A stretch of 64,000 bases of DNA from Microvirga splendida (lineage in GTDB: Bacteria; Pseudomonadota; Alphaproteobacteria; Rhizobiales; Beijerinckiaceae), in NCBI RefSeq assembly GCF_016427565.1, contig NZ_JAELXT010000006.1, forward strand, positions 62,001 to 126,000, in the 5' to 3' direction. Below the pieces are notes generated by a model, which saw only the letters and a list, made by a program, of their open reading frames with translations, did no database searches and was not told the DNA's origin. The translations under genes and the position numbers were made by a program. The first letter of the stretch is position 1; each line of letters opens with the position of its first letter. Positions 52,789-64,000 of the stretch are shown piece by piece.

Positions 52789-54579
52789 TTAGCCGACGTC
52801 CGCGAGTTCGTCGTCGATGTCGGGATCATCCAGCCTGACGTCGTTCGCCACACCTCGGGAGAGCTGCCAAAAATAAAGGGTTCTCTTGGAGGGATCGCTG
52901 ACTACGGGCCTCTGCCCGGGCAGATCGGGAAGGTGCCTGTCGAACAGCCAATGATCGGCAGGCGCAATGCGGGCCAACGTCCGTCGTCGGCCGTTATGGG
53001 TGGTCACGAGACTCCCGAAGCGGCGCACCTTCTCGGCGTCGAGGAGCTTTTTGTATTCGCCAAGGACAGCATCGGCCCATTCCGTGAGCGCACGGTTCTT
53101 GAGACCGAGCTTGTGGCTGCGGTCGTAGTGATCCTGGGTAACCTTGGCCTGACGGCTCTCGGGATCTTCCTCCCTCTCGGCATCGGCGTGGTCCAGGACG
53201 GCCGACGCGGCGCCGCCTGGGAGCTCCAGCTCCGTCAGGCCTGAAGCCAGAGCATCACGGAACTTGTGCGGGGAGAACTTGGGAACGCCCTCAAGGAGGT
53301 CGATGCCCGTGGCTGGCACCACGACGCCTTTGCGCAACAGGGTCTTCTTGCCCCGCATGCTGAGCAGGAGGCTGTTCAGCAGTGTGTCGCCGACGGGCTT
53401 GTCGACTTCAGGTCCGTCCGGCCCCGACCCCTTCGCCTTCGCCTTCGGCGACGGGAAGACGTACTGGCTGCCTGGACGCCGATCCGCCGCCGCGAGTGCC
53501 CGGCCGATGGTCCGGCGGTAAATCTCGGGAGAGATCGGCAGGGAGTGGAAGCGGCTTGATTTCACGTCGGCCGGCAGCCACTCGACGAGATGCCAGCCGC
53601 GCGTGGCTGTCTGATCCTCGATGCGGGAGACCATCAGGCTGAGGGAGGCATGGGTGCGCTGCGCGGTTAGGGCGACCCACCAGAGTGCCGCGATCGTGAC
53701 TTCCTTCGTCGGGATGGCAAGCGTCCGTCCGGGGAAGACGCGGTGCTTCTCCGCCATGAAGAGGATGCGTGCGACGTCCTTCGCGCTGAGCGTGGGGACG
53801 GAGCCGCCCGCGGCGAGGATCTCCTCGCGCTCGGTAGACGTGTCGAAGGCCTTCACCCGCAGCCACCACGGCGCGACGTCGTCCAGTCCCGATTCGGCGC
53901 CATACATGTCAGCGGCCCAGGTCAAGGCAGTTTTGACGTAGGTGACGACCTTCCGCTGGGGATGCTTCTTGCCCAAGTCGGCTGCGTCCTTGCGGGCCTT
54001 CTCGAGGTCGGCCTTGGTGATGTCTCGGATCAGCTTCCCATGCATGTGCTCGGTCGTCCGGTACATCAGGTACATGCGGACGTCCGAGATGCTTCTCGCC
54101 TTCGGGGGCCTGATCTTGCCCTTGCTCGTCTTCGTCGGTTTCGCGACCACGTCGTTAATGTATCGCTCGACGAGTTCCTCGTACTTCCATGCGCCCTGCT
54201 TCCCGGCCACGATCGATCCGGCCGTGGCGGACGCCTGCTCGTGGGTGTGCCCGAGGGCGCGGGCCGTGATGTAGTCGCTCGGATCCTGGCCCAACTTGAC
54301 CATCTCGCGCACGCGACTCGCGATCTCGTCAGCAGCCGTTGCCGAGTAGATGACGCCAGCCTTCCGCGGCTTGTGCTTTTCGGGGACGCCGACGTCGCCG
54401 AGGCGGTAGAAGATCTTTCGGAAGCGGCAGTACCAGCTCGCGGACCGGGCCGTGACCCTGATCATGAGGCCCTCGTAGCCGGAATCGCTCAGGATGAGGG
54501 GGGTCTTGTGACGGCCATCGGCCTCGTCGATCGCGAGCTTGTAGACCTTCTCGTTGAACGAGACACTGCGGGTGGCCAT
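52789..54579 (-). CDS. Tyrosine recombinase (integrase) of the element
   Basis: A 596-residue protein next to a tRNA gene. An N-terminal arm-binding region (KTPLILSDSGYEGLMIRVTA and WYCRFRKIFYRLGDVGV) resembles P4-like integrases. The catalytic part shows ALWWVALTAQRTHASLSLMV (Arg I region), SPHKFRDALASGLTELELPG (H-x-x-R), AVLDHAD (His III) and VTQDHYDRS (Tyr nucleophile). It is longer than most such integrases, with an insert between Arg I and H-x-x-R. It should catalyse insertion into the tRNA-Gln 3' end and, with a directionality factor, excision. No excisionase gene is obvious nearby. Confidence 0.85.
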   Translation of the reverse strand: MATRSVSFNEKVYKLAIDEADGRHKTPLILSDSGYEGLMIRVTARSASWYCRFRKIFYRLGDVGVPEKHKPRKAGVIYSATAADEIASRVREMVKLGQDPSDYITARALGHTHEQASATAGSIVAGKQGAWKYEELVERYINDVVAKPTKTSKGKIRPPKARSISDVRMYLMYRTTEHMHGKLIRDITKADLEKARKDAADLGKKHPQRKVVTYVKTALTWAADMYGAESGLDDVAPWWLRVKAFDTSTEREEILAAGGSVPTLSAKDVARILFMAEKHRVFPGRTLAIPTKEVTIAALWWVALTAQRTHASLSLMVSRIEDQTATRGWHLVEWLPADVKSSRFHSLPISPEIYRRTIGRALAAADRRPGSQYVFPSPKAKAKGSGPDGPEVDKPVGDTLLNSLLLSMRGKKTLLRKGVVVPATGIDLLEGVPKFSPHKFRDALASGLTELELPGGAASAVLDHADAEREEDPESRQAKVTQDHYDRSHKLGLKNRALTEWADAVLGEYKKLLDAEKVRRFGSLVTTHNGRRRTLARIAPADHWLFDRHLPDLPGQRPVVSDPSKRTLYFWQLSRGVANDVRLDDPDIDDELADVG

Positions 54580-54634
54580 CGGCTGTCCTGCTTATTCGAT
54601 GACGATGATTCGGGTGAAGGTTCGATAACACCCC

Positions 54635-54655
54635 TCATATCACCGTCATATCACC
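54635..54655. repeat. Tandem TCATATCACC repeats between integrase and tRNA
   Basis: TCATATCACC occurs at 54635-54644 and again at 54646-54655, one base apart. About 55 bases upstream of the integrase start; likely integrase or excisionase binding sites or an operator. Confidence 0.45.
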
Positions 54656-54791
54656 CTAGCGGTGCGACAAGCGACGCCAACAGTTAATAATGACACCCTG
54701 TTACGCAACACGAAAATACCGGATTTCGCCTTGCGAAGTCAGGTTTGGTCAACAATATCAAGCCTTTATGAGGGGGGTACGCTGAGATCGA

Positions 54792-54865
54792 GTGGCTGGG
54801 GGACCTGGATTCGAACCAAGACTAACGGAGTCAGAGTCCGCTGTTCTACCATTAAACTATCCCCC
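54792..54865 (-). tRNA. tRNA-Gln (anticodon CTG), integration target
   Basis: On the minus strand a 7-bp acceptor stem (TGGGGGA with TCCCCCA), discriminator G and encoded CCA, a D-arm with AATGG, an anticodon arm GCGGA-CTCTGAC-TCCGT with CTG, and a T-loop TTCGAAT. The 3' end faces the element, and the integrase gene lies 212 bases beyond it. The crossover that created the junction is therefore likely in the tRNA 3' half, which the element restores. Confidence 0.93.
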
Positions 54866-55317
54866 ACCGAACCAACTGAAATCTCTAATCTTTTAAGTCT
54901 GCCTCGCGGGAGGCGAAGATTAGTCGGCCAGCGCTGTGGTGGCGGTGAGATAGGGGGCTTTTGGCGTGTCGTCAAGCCTCGAAATCGTCGTGTTTCTGCG
55001 CTTTTGCTCGTCCAGTCCGTTTCGAAGGCTCCTTCCGGCGTACGATGCCGGCAGCATTTCCGCCCTGGGCTTTCGCAAGAACGGACCCTCAGTTGCGGGG
55101 CAGCAGGAGGGCGCGTGCGCAACCGCACAGCTTGACGTTGAGGCAGATTATAGAAGCGCTTTATTCGCAGCGAGAACTCAACGATCCTCATGCAAATATT
55201 CGCAGTGCAGAGTGATCGTGTCCTATAGTTCTTATATCGTTGCTTTTTGGATGCGCAGATCTTATTGCGAGAGCAAAAGGATTGGCTGCGGATTGGATAC
55301 GGGAAGGAAAATTTTTA
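54866..55317. other. Chromosome-element flank, no gene recognised
   Basis: Upstream of the tRNA gene and of the RTX gene. I see a short AT-rich stretch near 55195-55240 and the tRNA promoter should lie in 54866-54910; no coding region can be supported. Confidence 0.4.
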
Positions 55318-55872
55318 ATGGCTAGGATTTCGCTCGATTCGGATGGCAACGCTGTAGGCACGTCCTCGGCCGATACGATCACTGGCAACAGCAGGACGAA
55401 CATCATAGACGCCCGCGGCGGCAACGATACCGTCAGAGGTGGGGGCAGAGCCGACCTGATCGATGGCGGAACGGGAAACGACAGAATTTTTGGCGATGGC
55501 GGCAACGATGTCATGAGCGGCGGTGCAGGGCGCGATACCATGACCGGCGGTTCGGGCTATGACTTCTTCGCCTTCGAGAGCAGGGCGTCGAGGAGCACGA
55601 TCGACGTCGTCACCGATTTCAGCGTCAAGTATGACACCATCATGCTCTGGAAGGGCATCTTCAAAGTTGCCGCCTCGTCGAATGGGGTGATGTCGTCGGC
55701 TGCCTTCTGGGCCGGATCGAAGGCTCATGATTCGAACGACCGCATCATCTATAACAAGGGCACGGGCGCGCTGCTCTATGATCCCGATGGCACCGGGTCG
55801 AAGGCTGCAGTGCAGTTCGCGACCCTCGATAAGAACCTGAAGATGACCTACAAGGACTTCATCGTTTTCTGA
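55318..55872 (+). CDS. RTX-type calcium-binding repeat protein
   Basis: ATG 55318 follows GAAGGAAAA. The 184-residue product has a string of nonapeptide repeats: ARGGNDTVRGGGRADLIDGG, TGNDRIFGDGGNDVMSGGAG, RDTMTGGSGYDFF, fitting GGxGxDxUx of hemolysin-type proteins. The C-terminal part (DVVTDFSVKYDTIMLWKG and YDPDGTGSKAAVQFATL) resembles the conserved end of RTX proteins that serves as a type I secretion signal. No type I exporter gene is next to it. First chromosomal gene after the tRNA. Confidence 0.85.
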   Translation: MARISLDSDGNAVGTSSADTITGNSRTNIIDARGGNDTVRGGGRADLIDGGTGNDRIFGDGGNDVMSGGAGRDTMTGGSGYDFFAFESRASRSTIDVVTDFSVKYDTIMLWKGIFKVAASSNGVMSSAAFWAGSKAHDSNDRIIYNKGTGALLYDPDGTGSKAAVQFATLDKNLKMTYKDFIVF

Positions 55873-55946
55873 GGTATTGGGAGCAAACCCGGTCGAAGGG
55901 GAGTTCGCGAGGCTCCTCATCGGCCGGCTCTCGTTCTCAACAGTTC

Positions 55947-56507
55947 CTACTCATCCAACGCGCCGCCTCCGGGCGGCGTTTCCATGTCGAGGCCGGCTCT
56001 CGCGGCGGCCTCGTCCTCCGCATCGGCCGCGTCGGCGGCGATCCGCTCGTAGCGGTCGAGCGCGCCCTGGAGGATGTAGGCTGCGGCCATCTTGTCCACC
56101 GCGTCCGCCCGCTTGGCCCGGGAGGCGTCCGCATCGAGGAGGGTGCGGGTCACCACCATGGTGGACATGCGCTCGTCCCAGAACAGGACAGGCAGGGGCA
56201 GCAGGGGCTTCATGTTCCGGATGAACGCGCGGGTGGCCTGCGAGCGCGGGCCCTCCGTGCCGTCCATGTTGAGCGGGAGCCCAAACACGAGGCCGCCGAC
56301 GTCGTAGCGCGCGGCCAGGTCCTTGATGCGCCCCACATCGGGGGTGAACTTCACCCGCTTGATCGTCTCCAGCGGCGTCGCGATCCGGCGCTCCACGTCG
56401 GAGAGCGCGAGGCCGATGGTCTTGGTGCCGAGGTCGAGCCCCATGAGGCGCGAGCGCGCCGGCAGGCCGTCGATGAAGGCGACCAGTTCGTCGTCCTTGG
56501 AAATCAT
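55947..56507 (-). CDS. ruvX: RuvX/YqgF Holliday junction resolvase-like protein
   Basis: A 186-residue RNase H-fold protein. [16 protein letters not shown] holds the first catalytic Asp, [18 protein letters not shown] the conserved G-L-P turn, [10 protein letters not shown] the Glu, and [15 protein letters not shown] the last Asp. YqgF/RuvX proteins are required for 16S rRNA 5'-end maturation and were proposed as Holliday junction resolvases. Length is slightly above the usual 140-160 because of a C-terminal Ala/Glu-rich tail. Confidence 0.93.
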   Translation of the reverse strand: MISKDDELVAFIDGLPARSRLMGLDLGTKTIGLALSDVERRIATPLETIKRVKFTPDVGRIKDLAARYDVGGLVFGLPLNMDGTEGPRSQATRAFIRNMKPLLPLPVLFWDERMSTMVVTRTLLDADASRAKRADAVDKMAAAYILQGALDRYERIAADAADAEDEAAARAGLDMETPPGGGALDE

Positions 56508-56605
56508 GGGCAGCCTCCTCCTCAGCCTCGCGGATCACAGCCAGTATAGAGGAAGTCGCCCGGCGTCGAGGCGGAGAGCCGAATCTCCATACTCCTTCGT
56601 CATCA

Positions 56606-56679
56606 CCGGCCTTGTGCCGGTGATCTCGGTCAATGAAGCACCGCGCCTTTCAGGATCGGGATGGCCGGCACAAGGCCGG
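56606..56679. repeat. Inverted repeat CCGGCCTTGTGCCGG with its reverse copy
   Basis: CCGGCCTTGTGCCGG at 56606-56620 and CCGGCACAAGGCCGG at 56665-56679 are perfect reverse complements. Typical chromosomal intergenic palindrome of this bacterial group. Confidence 0.6.
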
Positions 56680-56725
56680 CCATGACGGAGTGGGTGCCAT
56701 CAAAAGCCCCGTGTTGGCCACGAGG

Positions 56726-56834
56726 CTGTCGTCCCCGGCGAGCGTCGGCGAGGGAAGGGGATCCACTCGCACCCTCAGCGCCATGGATTCCCTTCCCCTC
56801 CGATGGCTTACGCCATCTCCGGCCGGGAATGACA
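56726..56834. repeat. Palindromic intergenic repeat, copy 1
   Basis: About 109 bases, bounded by GTCGTCCCCGGC and GCCGGGAATGAC with internal GAGGGAAGGGGATCCA and TGGATTCCCTTCCCCTC. It is near-identical to 61926-62035. A folded, possibly mobile REP-like element. Confidence 0.7.
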
Positions 56835-56841
56835 GCAGGGC

Positions 56842-57972
<1,131 letters not shown>

Positions 57973-57987
57973 TGAGAATTTCCCGTT

Positions 57988-58812
57988 TTATCCCTTCACC
58001 GCGCCGGCCGTGAGGCCCGCCACGATCTTGCGCTGGAACACGAGCACCAGGGCGATGATCGGCAGGGTCACGATGACGGACGCCGCCATGATCGTGCCCC
58101 AGGGCAGCTCATAGGCCGAGGAGCCCGTCATGAGGGCGATCGCGGGCGGAACGGTGCGCCGCTCGTTGGTGAGGGTGAAGGTGAGGGCGAAGAGGAACTC
58201 GTTCCACGACACGATGAAGGCGAGAAGCCCCGTGGTCACCGCGGCCGGCGCCATGAGCGGGAGGAACACGCGCCTGACCACGATCCAGGGCGTCGCGCCG
58301 TCCACGAAGGCCGCTTCCTCGATCTCCTTGGGCAGCTCGCGCATGAAGGTGGTGAGCACCCAGATCGTGAAGGGCAGGGTGAGCATGAGATTGGCGAGGA
58401 TCAGGCCGGGCAGGGTGTTGTAGAGCCCGAAGCTGCGGATCAGCTCGAACATGCCCGACAGCACCGCCACCTGCGGGAACATGGAGACCGCAAGGATCGT
58501 CATGAGCAGCAGCGCGCGGCCGCGAAACGCGATGCGCCCGAACGCGTAGGCCGCCGTGATGCCCAAAGCCAGCGACAGGGCCACCACGGTGGCCGCGACG
58601 ATGACCGAGTTGAGGATGTTCTGGCCGAAGGGCTGGCGGTCGAAAACGGCCACGTAGTTGGACAGGTCTAACCGCTCCGGAAGATACGCCACGGAGAACA
58701 GCTCGGCGCCCGAGCGGAAGGACGAGACGACCGCGTAGTAGAACGGAAACAGGGCGAAGAGGCCGACGGCCGCCACCAGAAGCCAGAAGCCGATGCGGGT
58801 GAGCACTTTCAT
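57988..58812 (-). CDS. Sugar ABC transporter permease, MalG family
   Basis: ATG 58812 overlaps the previous permease stop (ATGA); 274 residues with six predicted membrane segments beginning IGFWLLVAAVGLFALFPFYY. The ATPase-contact EAA loop is EEAAFVDGATPWIVVRRVFL. Second permease of the operon. A longer frame upstream in this reading phase is only a shadow of the first permease. Confidence 0.9.
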   Translation of the reverse strand: MKVLTRIGFWLLVAAVGLFALFPFYYAVVSSFRSGAELFSVAYLPERLDLSNYVAVFDRQPFGQNILNSVIVAATVVALSLALGITAAYAFGRIAFRGRALLLMTILAVSMFPQVAVLSGMFELIRSFGLYNTLPGLILANLMLTLPFTIWVLTTFMRELPKEIEEAAFVDGATPWIVVRRVFLPLMAPAAVTTGLLAFIVSWNEFLFALTFTLTNERRTVPPAIALMTGSSAYELPWGTIMAASVIVTLPIIALVLVFQRKIVAGLTAGAVKG

Positions 58813-59780
58813 CGCGGATCCTCCCCGAGCCGGACGCGGCCCGCCGCCAGGGTGACGACGATGAGCAGCGCGATGATGAGGAAGATCAGCGTCGAGGCGG
58901 CCGAGCCGACACCCACCTCCTGGAAGTCGACGAGCTGCTGTCGCGCATAGACCGACATCGACATGGTGTCGCGGGAATTGGCGGTCAGCACATAGATCAG
59001 GTCGAACACGCGCAGGGCATCGAGCGCCCGGAACACGATGGCGACGATCAGCGCCGGCCGGATCAGCGGCAGGGTCACGCGGAAGAACACCCGCACGGGA
59101 TGGATGCCGTCGACTTTCGCCGCCTCGTAGATGTCGCCGGGGAGCATCTGCAGCGCCGCGAGGATGAGAAGCGCCATGAACGGCGTCGTCTTCCACACAT
59201 CGACCATGACCACGGTCCAGAGCGCCGTGTCGGGATTGGCCGTCCAGGTGATGGGCGCGGCGATCAGGCCGAGGCGCAGGAGCATGTCGTTGATGACGCC
59301 GAACTGGTCGTGCAGCATCCAGTTCCACATCTTGGCCGAGACAACGGTGGGGATGGCCCAGGGAATGAGGATGATGGCGCGCATGATCCCGCGGCCCGGG
59401 AAGGCTGCGTTGAGGATCAGCGCCACGACGATCCCGAGCACGGTCTCGATGGACACGGACACGGCGGTGAACCACACCGTGTTCCACACCGAGTGCCACC
59501 AGTCGGGATCCGTCAGCAGCCCGAGCCACTCGCCGTCGTAATTGGCCAGGTAGTTCTCGAAGCCGATGAACTCGTAGTCGTTGAGGTTATTGAGGTCCGC
59601 ATCGGTGAAGCTGAACCAGATCGTCCGCGCCAGTGGCCATCCGGCGATGAACGCCAGGATGATCAGGCTCGGCGCGATGAAGAGCCATGCGGAGCGAAGG
59701 CGCGAGCGCGTCAGCGACGAACGGCGTCCCCGTGCCTGGTGCGGCACGGGGACGTCTGCCTGAGCAACGGCGCTGGTCAT
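58809..59780 (-). CDS. Sugar ABC transporter permease, MalF family
   Basis: 323 residues; first membrane segment [19 protein letters not shown] after a cytoplasmic head, EAA loop [20 protein letters not shown]. Begins one codon after the binding-protein gene end and overlaps the next permease. Inner membrane half of the CUT1 channel. Confidence 0.9.
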   Translation of the reverse strand: MTSAVAQADVPVPHQARGRRSSLTRSRLRSAWLFIAPSLIILAFIAGWPLARTIWFSFTDADLNNLNDYEFIGFENYLANYDGEWLGLLTDPDWWHSVWNTVWFTAVSVSIETVLGIVVALILNAAFPGRGIMRAIILIPWAIPTVVSAKMWNWMLHDQFGVINDMLLRLGLIAAPITWTANPDTALWTVVMVDVWKTTPFMALLILAALQMLPGDIYEAAKVDGIHPVRVFFRVTLPLIRPALIVAIVFRALDALRVFDLIYVLTANSRDTMSMSVYARQQLVDFQEVGVGSAASTLIFLIIALLIVVTLAAGRVRLGEDPR

Positions 59781-59782
59781 GC

Positions 59783-61045
59783 CTACTTCCAGCCGTCGCG
59801 CTTGATCCGCTTCAGGTCACGGTCGAGGCGGGTGAGCGCCTGGGCGGGTTCGGCGCGCTTCGACAGCACCTGGTGCACGGTGTTGAAGAACTCGGTCGAG
59901 ACCTTGTTGTAGTTCTCCCCCGTGACGCCGGAGGGGCGCGGCACCGCATTGGCGAACACATCGCGCAGGCTGCCGATGAAGGGGCTCGCCTTGGTGATCT
60001 CGGCATCCTCGTAGAGGCTCAGGATCGTCGGGTTGAAGGAGCCCTCGATGGCCCGGCGCTTCTGCTCCTCCTGGCCCGTCAGGTACATGGCGAGGTCCGT
60101 CGCGGCATCGGCGTTCTTCGAGTACTTGGACACGGCGAGGAGCTGGCCGCCCAGCGTTCCGGCGTGTCGGCCATCGGCTCCGCCCATGGGAAGGGGCGCG
60201 ATGCCCACCTTGTCCTTGATGGCGCTGTCGGCACCCTGCGCAAGAGCCCAGGCATAGGGCCAGTTGCGCATGAAGGCGGCGTTGCCCGCCTGGAAGACGC
60301 CGCGGGATTCCTCCTCCGTGTAGTTGAGGACGCCCTCGGGCGTGACGGTGCCGACCCAGCCGGCGGCGGTCTTCAAGGCCTCCGCGGCGTTCGGGTTCTC
60401 GATGGTGACCTCGCCGGTGTCGTTGACGATGGTGCCGCCGTTGTTGGAGGCGATCCATTCCAGCGCATTGGTGGTGAGGCCCTCATAGGCGCGGCCCTGC
60501 CAGACATAGCCCCAGAAGTCGTTCTTGCCGGCCTTGCGCTCGCCTTCCTGGATGATGCGGGCGGTCTCCGTCAGCTCGGCCCAGGTCTTGGGGACGGGCC
60601 GGTTGTACTTCTCCAGCAGATCCTTGCGGTAATAGAGAAGGCCCGCATCCGCGAACCACGGCATGGCCACCACCTTGCCGCCCACGCGGGCGACGTCCGA
60701 CATGGCCGGGATGTGCTGATCGAGGCCCTTGGCCTGCGCGGTCAGATCCTTGAAGTGCTCGCCCAGGATGCCGGGCCAGACCACGTCGATCTGGAACACG
60801 TCGATGTCGCCGGCGCCGGCGGCCAGCAGCTGCTGGTAGAGGGCGAGGCGTTCGGTGGCGGAGTTCGGCGTAGAGACGATCTTGACCGTGTTGCCGGTCT
60901 TCTTGGCCCAGGCGTCGGCCCCCTGTTTGCAGACCTCGTATTCCTTGCCGAGGGCACTGCACGAAAGGGAGATCTCGACGGCCGAAGCGCCCGTGGACAC
61001 GAGCAGTCCGGCTGCGGCGGCGAGAGTGGCGAACATACGGGACAT
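59783..61045 (-). CDS. Sugar ABC transporter substrate-binding protein (ThuE-like)
   Basis: 420 residues with a signal peptide ([19 protein letters not shown]). The mature start [20 protein letters not shown] and the phrase [20 protein letters not shown] then [18 protein letters not shown] strongly resemble rhizobial trehalose/maltose/sucrose binding protein ThuE. First gene of the operon binding protein, two permeases, ATPase. A trehalose or maltose substrate is likely but not shown. A divergent hydrolase gene lies upstream. Confidence 0.87.
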   Translation of the reverse strand: MSRMFATLAAAAGLLVSTGASAVEISLSCSALGKEYEVCKQGADAWAKKTGNTVKIVSTPNSATERLALYQQLLAAGAGDIDVFQIDVVWPGILGEHFKDLTAQAKGLDQHIPAMSDVARVGGKVVAMPWFADAGLLYYRKDLLEKYNRPVPKTWAELTETARIIQEGERKAGKNDFWGYVWQGRAYEGLTTNALEWIASNNGGTIVNDTGEVTIENPNAAEALKTAAGWVGTVTPEGVLNYTEEESRGVFQAGNAAFMRNWPYAWALAQGADSAIKDKVGIAPLPMGGADGRHAGTLGGQLLAVSKYSKNADAATDLAMYLTGQEEQKRRAIEGSFNPTILSLYEDAEITKASPFIGSLRDVFANAVPRPSGVTGENYNKVSTEFFNTVHQVLSKRAEPAQALTRLDRDLKRIKRDGWK

Positions 61046-61174
61046 GGCTATCCTCCTCCGTCGTTATTGCTTAGCTTGAAGAAGATAAGTCGCGAGCGGC
61101 CATTTTGTTCCAATGAAACATGGCAGTACGTCGCCGGCGCCCCATCTTCACGCTCTCAGCAACAGGAATCTCTC

Positions 61175-61876
61175 ATGAAAATCACGTGGTTCGGACATTC
61201 CGCCTTCCGGCTCGACTTCGCCGGCAAGGCCGTGCTCATCGACCCCTTCTTCACGGGCAACCCCGCCTTCGAGGGCGACAGGGCGAAGATCACCGAGGGC
61301 GTCACCCACATCCTTCTCACCCACGGCCACGGGGACCACGTGGGCGACACCGTCGAGATCGCGAAGGCGACCGGCGCCAAGGTGGTGACGAATTTCGAGC
61401 TGTGCATGTATCTCGCCAAGCAGGGTGTCGAGACCTTCGATCCCATGAACACGGGCGGCACCACGGACCAGGGCGGCTTCACCGTCACCCTCGTGCGGGC
61501 GGACCACTCGGCGGGTCTCGTGGAGATGGACGTGAACTTTCCGCTCGGCAGCGCCAACGGCATGATCGTGAAGGCGCCGGGCGAGCCGACTGTCTACCAC
61601 ATGGGCGACACCGACATTTTCGGCGACATGGCGCTGATCGCGGAGATTCATCAGCCCGACGTGGTGATCGTGCCCATCGGCGACCGCTTCACCATGGGCC
61701 CGGAGGTCGCGGCCCTCGCCGTCGAGCGCTATTTCGGCAGCGCCAAGGCGGCCATCCCCTGCCATTACGGCTCGTTCCCCATGATCCTGCCCGATGCGGA
61801 CCGCTTCGTGGCCGCCATGGACGGCAAGGGCGTCCAGGTGGTGGTGCCGCACAAGACGGTGGGCGTGACGGTTTAA
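61175..61876 (+). CDS. UPF0173 metallo-beta-lactamase-fold hydrolase
   Basis: I use ATG 61175 (AGGA eight bases upstream); the much longer open frame above it is antisense to the transporter. 233 residues: [34 protein letters not shown] (metal site), [29 protein letters not shown] and [10 protein letters not shown]. These match the UPF0173 family, universally soluble zinc hydrolases of unknown substrate. Confidence 0.92.
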   Translation: MKITWFGHSAFRLDFAGKAVLIDPFFTGNPAFEGDRAKITEGVTHILLTHGHGDHVGDTVEIAKATGAKVVTNFELCMYLAKQGVETFDPMNTGGTTDQGGFTVTLVRADHSAGLVEMDVNFPLGSANGMIVKAPGEPTVYHMGDTDIFGDMALIAEIHQPDVVIVPIGDRFTMGPEVAALAVERYFGSAKAAIPCHYGSFPMILPDADRFVAAMDGKGVQVVVPHKTVGVTV

Positions 61877-61890
61877 GCGAAATCCTCTGT

Positions 61891-61921
61891 CGTCATGCCC
61901 GCACTTGTTGCGGGCATGACG
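61891..61921 (+). terminator. Perfect 13-bp hairpin after the hydrolase gene
   Basis: CGTCATGCCCGCA and TGCGGGCATGACG are exact reverse complements with a 5-base loop, 15 bases after the stop. It has no T-run, so it may be a REP-type repeat that also ends or protects the transcript. Confidence 0.5.
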
Positions 61922-61925
61922 GTGG

Positions 61926-62035
61926 GCTGTCATCCCCGGCGAGCCGCAGGCGAGGGAAGGGGATCCACGATCAGGCGCAGCGCCATGGATTCCCTTCCCC
62001 TCCGATGGCTCCGCCATCTCCGGCCGGGAATGACA
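61926..62035. repeat. Palindromic intergenic repeat, copy 2
   Basis: Bounded by GTCATCCCCGGC and GCCGGGAATGAC; same internal sequence as copy 1 at 56726-56834 with few differences. Lies between the hydrolase gene and gatC. Confidence 0.7.
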
Positions 62036-62118
62036 CCGAGCTCCACATCCGCCGTTGCCCCCCGGCGCGGGCGGGTGCTATAGGCCGGCCAGCAGATATC
62101 CAAGGGGTATGACCATTC

Positions 62119-62406
62119 ATGTCGGTCGATGAAAAAACGGTCCGCCGCATCGCCCATCTGGCGCGCATTGCCGTGACGGATGAGGAGGTGCCCCATCTCC
62201 AGGGCGAGATCAACGCGATCCTCTCCTTCGTCGAGCAGCTCAACGAGGTGAACGTCGACGGTGTCGAGCCGATGACCTCCGTGACCCCCATGGTCATGAA
62301 GAAGCGCCAGGACGGCGTGACCGACGGCGGCTACCCGGAGAAGATCGTCCGGAACGCCCCCGCCACGGAAGACCACTTCTTCCTGGTGCCCAAAGTCGTC
62401 GAGTAG
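62119..62406 (+). CDS. gatC: Asp-tRNA(Asn)/Glu-tRNA(Gln) amidotransferase subunit C
   Basis: 95 residues with the GatC pattern: [57 protein letters not shown] and [17 protein letters not shown]. GatC stabilises GatA and with GatB makes Gln-tRNA(Gln) by transamidation. gatA follows after a 115-base gap. Confidence 0.96.
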   Translation: MSVDEKTVRRIAHLARIAVTDEEVPHLQGEINAILSFVEQLNEVNVDGVEPMTSVTPMVMKKRQDGVTDGGYPEKIVRNAPATEDHFFLVPKVVE

Positions 62407-62521
62407 CGACATCATCCCGGCCGCAGCGCCAGCTTGAGAGCCGGGATCGCTCAAACCAGTTATTGCTTCCAGACGTTCCCGGATCGCGGCTCCGCCCCGT
62501 CCGGGATGACAGGATGATCCC
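62407..62521. repeat. Palindromic intergenic repeat between gatC and gatA
   Basis: TCATCCCGG near 62413 and CCGGGATGA near 62500 are reverse complements at the two ends of this gap, with further inverted pieces (GAGAGCCGGGATCG and CCCGGATCGCGGCTC) inside. Another chromosomal REP-like type. Confidence 0.55.

Positions 62522-64000
<1,479 letters not shown>

Noticed and set aside
58813..59529. N-terminal extension of the second permease
   Set aside because: Shadow of the first permease gene; the ATG at 58812 with ATGA overlap is the natural start.
59687..61174. Long 5' extension of the UPF0173 hydrolase frame
   Set aside because: It lies antisense to the sugar-binding protein gene; the family starts at MKITWFGHS.

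Overview
The window looks like a chromosome segment of a high-GC alphaproteobacterium, most likely Hyphomicrobiales and perhaps Methylobacteriaceae such as Microvirga. The evidence is the style of the core genes at the right end (gatC, gatA, ruvX, a ThuEFGK-type sugar ABC transporter), the GC-rich codon use and palindromic intergenic repeats typical of that group. The genus is inference.

Two parts can be separated. From about 54,866 to 64,000 the sequence is ordinary chromosome: an RTX-repeat protein, RuvX, a four-gene carbohydrate ABC transporter, a UPF0173 hydrolase, GatC and the start of GatA. From position 1 to about 54,800 it is an accessory element. It ends with a tyrosine recombinase that sits against the 3' end of a tRNA-Gln(CTG) gene. 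It carries a plasmid-type Rep_3 initiator with GTGAG...CTCAC inverted repeats, many small unknown genes and many recently broken genes. The left end of the element lies outside the window.

The element is rich in probable defence genes. At 1-5,125 there is an AddB-like nuclease (cut by the window edge) and an AddA-like helicase-nuclease, followed by a broken trypsin-like gene. At 6,013-7,545 one protein joins an RNA-polymerase-alpha-CTD-like HhH, a sigma-region-4-like HTH and a TnsA-like nuclease domain. Next come a J-domain protein (10.2-11.4 kb), a helicase-IV-like protein (11.8-14.3 kb) and a two-gene module of a phospholipase-D-fold protein plus an unknown partner (15.0-18.8 kb).

The centrepiece (19,021-36,294) is a pPIWI-RE locus in an unusual form. 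A divergent BrxR/CapW-like WYL regulator faces an operon of four overlapping genes: pPIWI-RE-associated restriction endonuclease, DinG/XPD-type Fe-S helicase, a 3,398-residue protein, and a protein combining a degenerate NTPase-like region, a HEPN-like Rx4H motif and a polynucleotide-kinase-like P-loop domain. The 3,398-residue protein has pPIWI-RE in its first ~980 residues, then an acidic linker, a long helical region and a STAND-like ATPase near the C-terminus. Between the divergent genes are four direct repeats at an exact 22-bp period. They overlap the operon promoter and the regulator start codon. I regard this five-gene arrangement as the best candidate for an undescribed system.

From 36.3 to 52.7 kb lie small hypothetical genes, several with single nonsense or frameshift lesions, then the replication region (46.4-48.3 kb) and a run of co-directional small genes with a Lon-like AAA+ ATPase and a metallophosphoesterase. 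Three TTTGAAC-type palindromes lie in front of separate gene groups in this part and suggest a shared element-encoded repressor.
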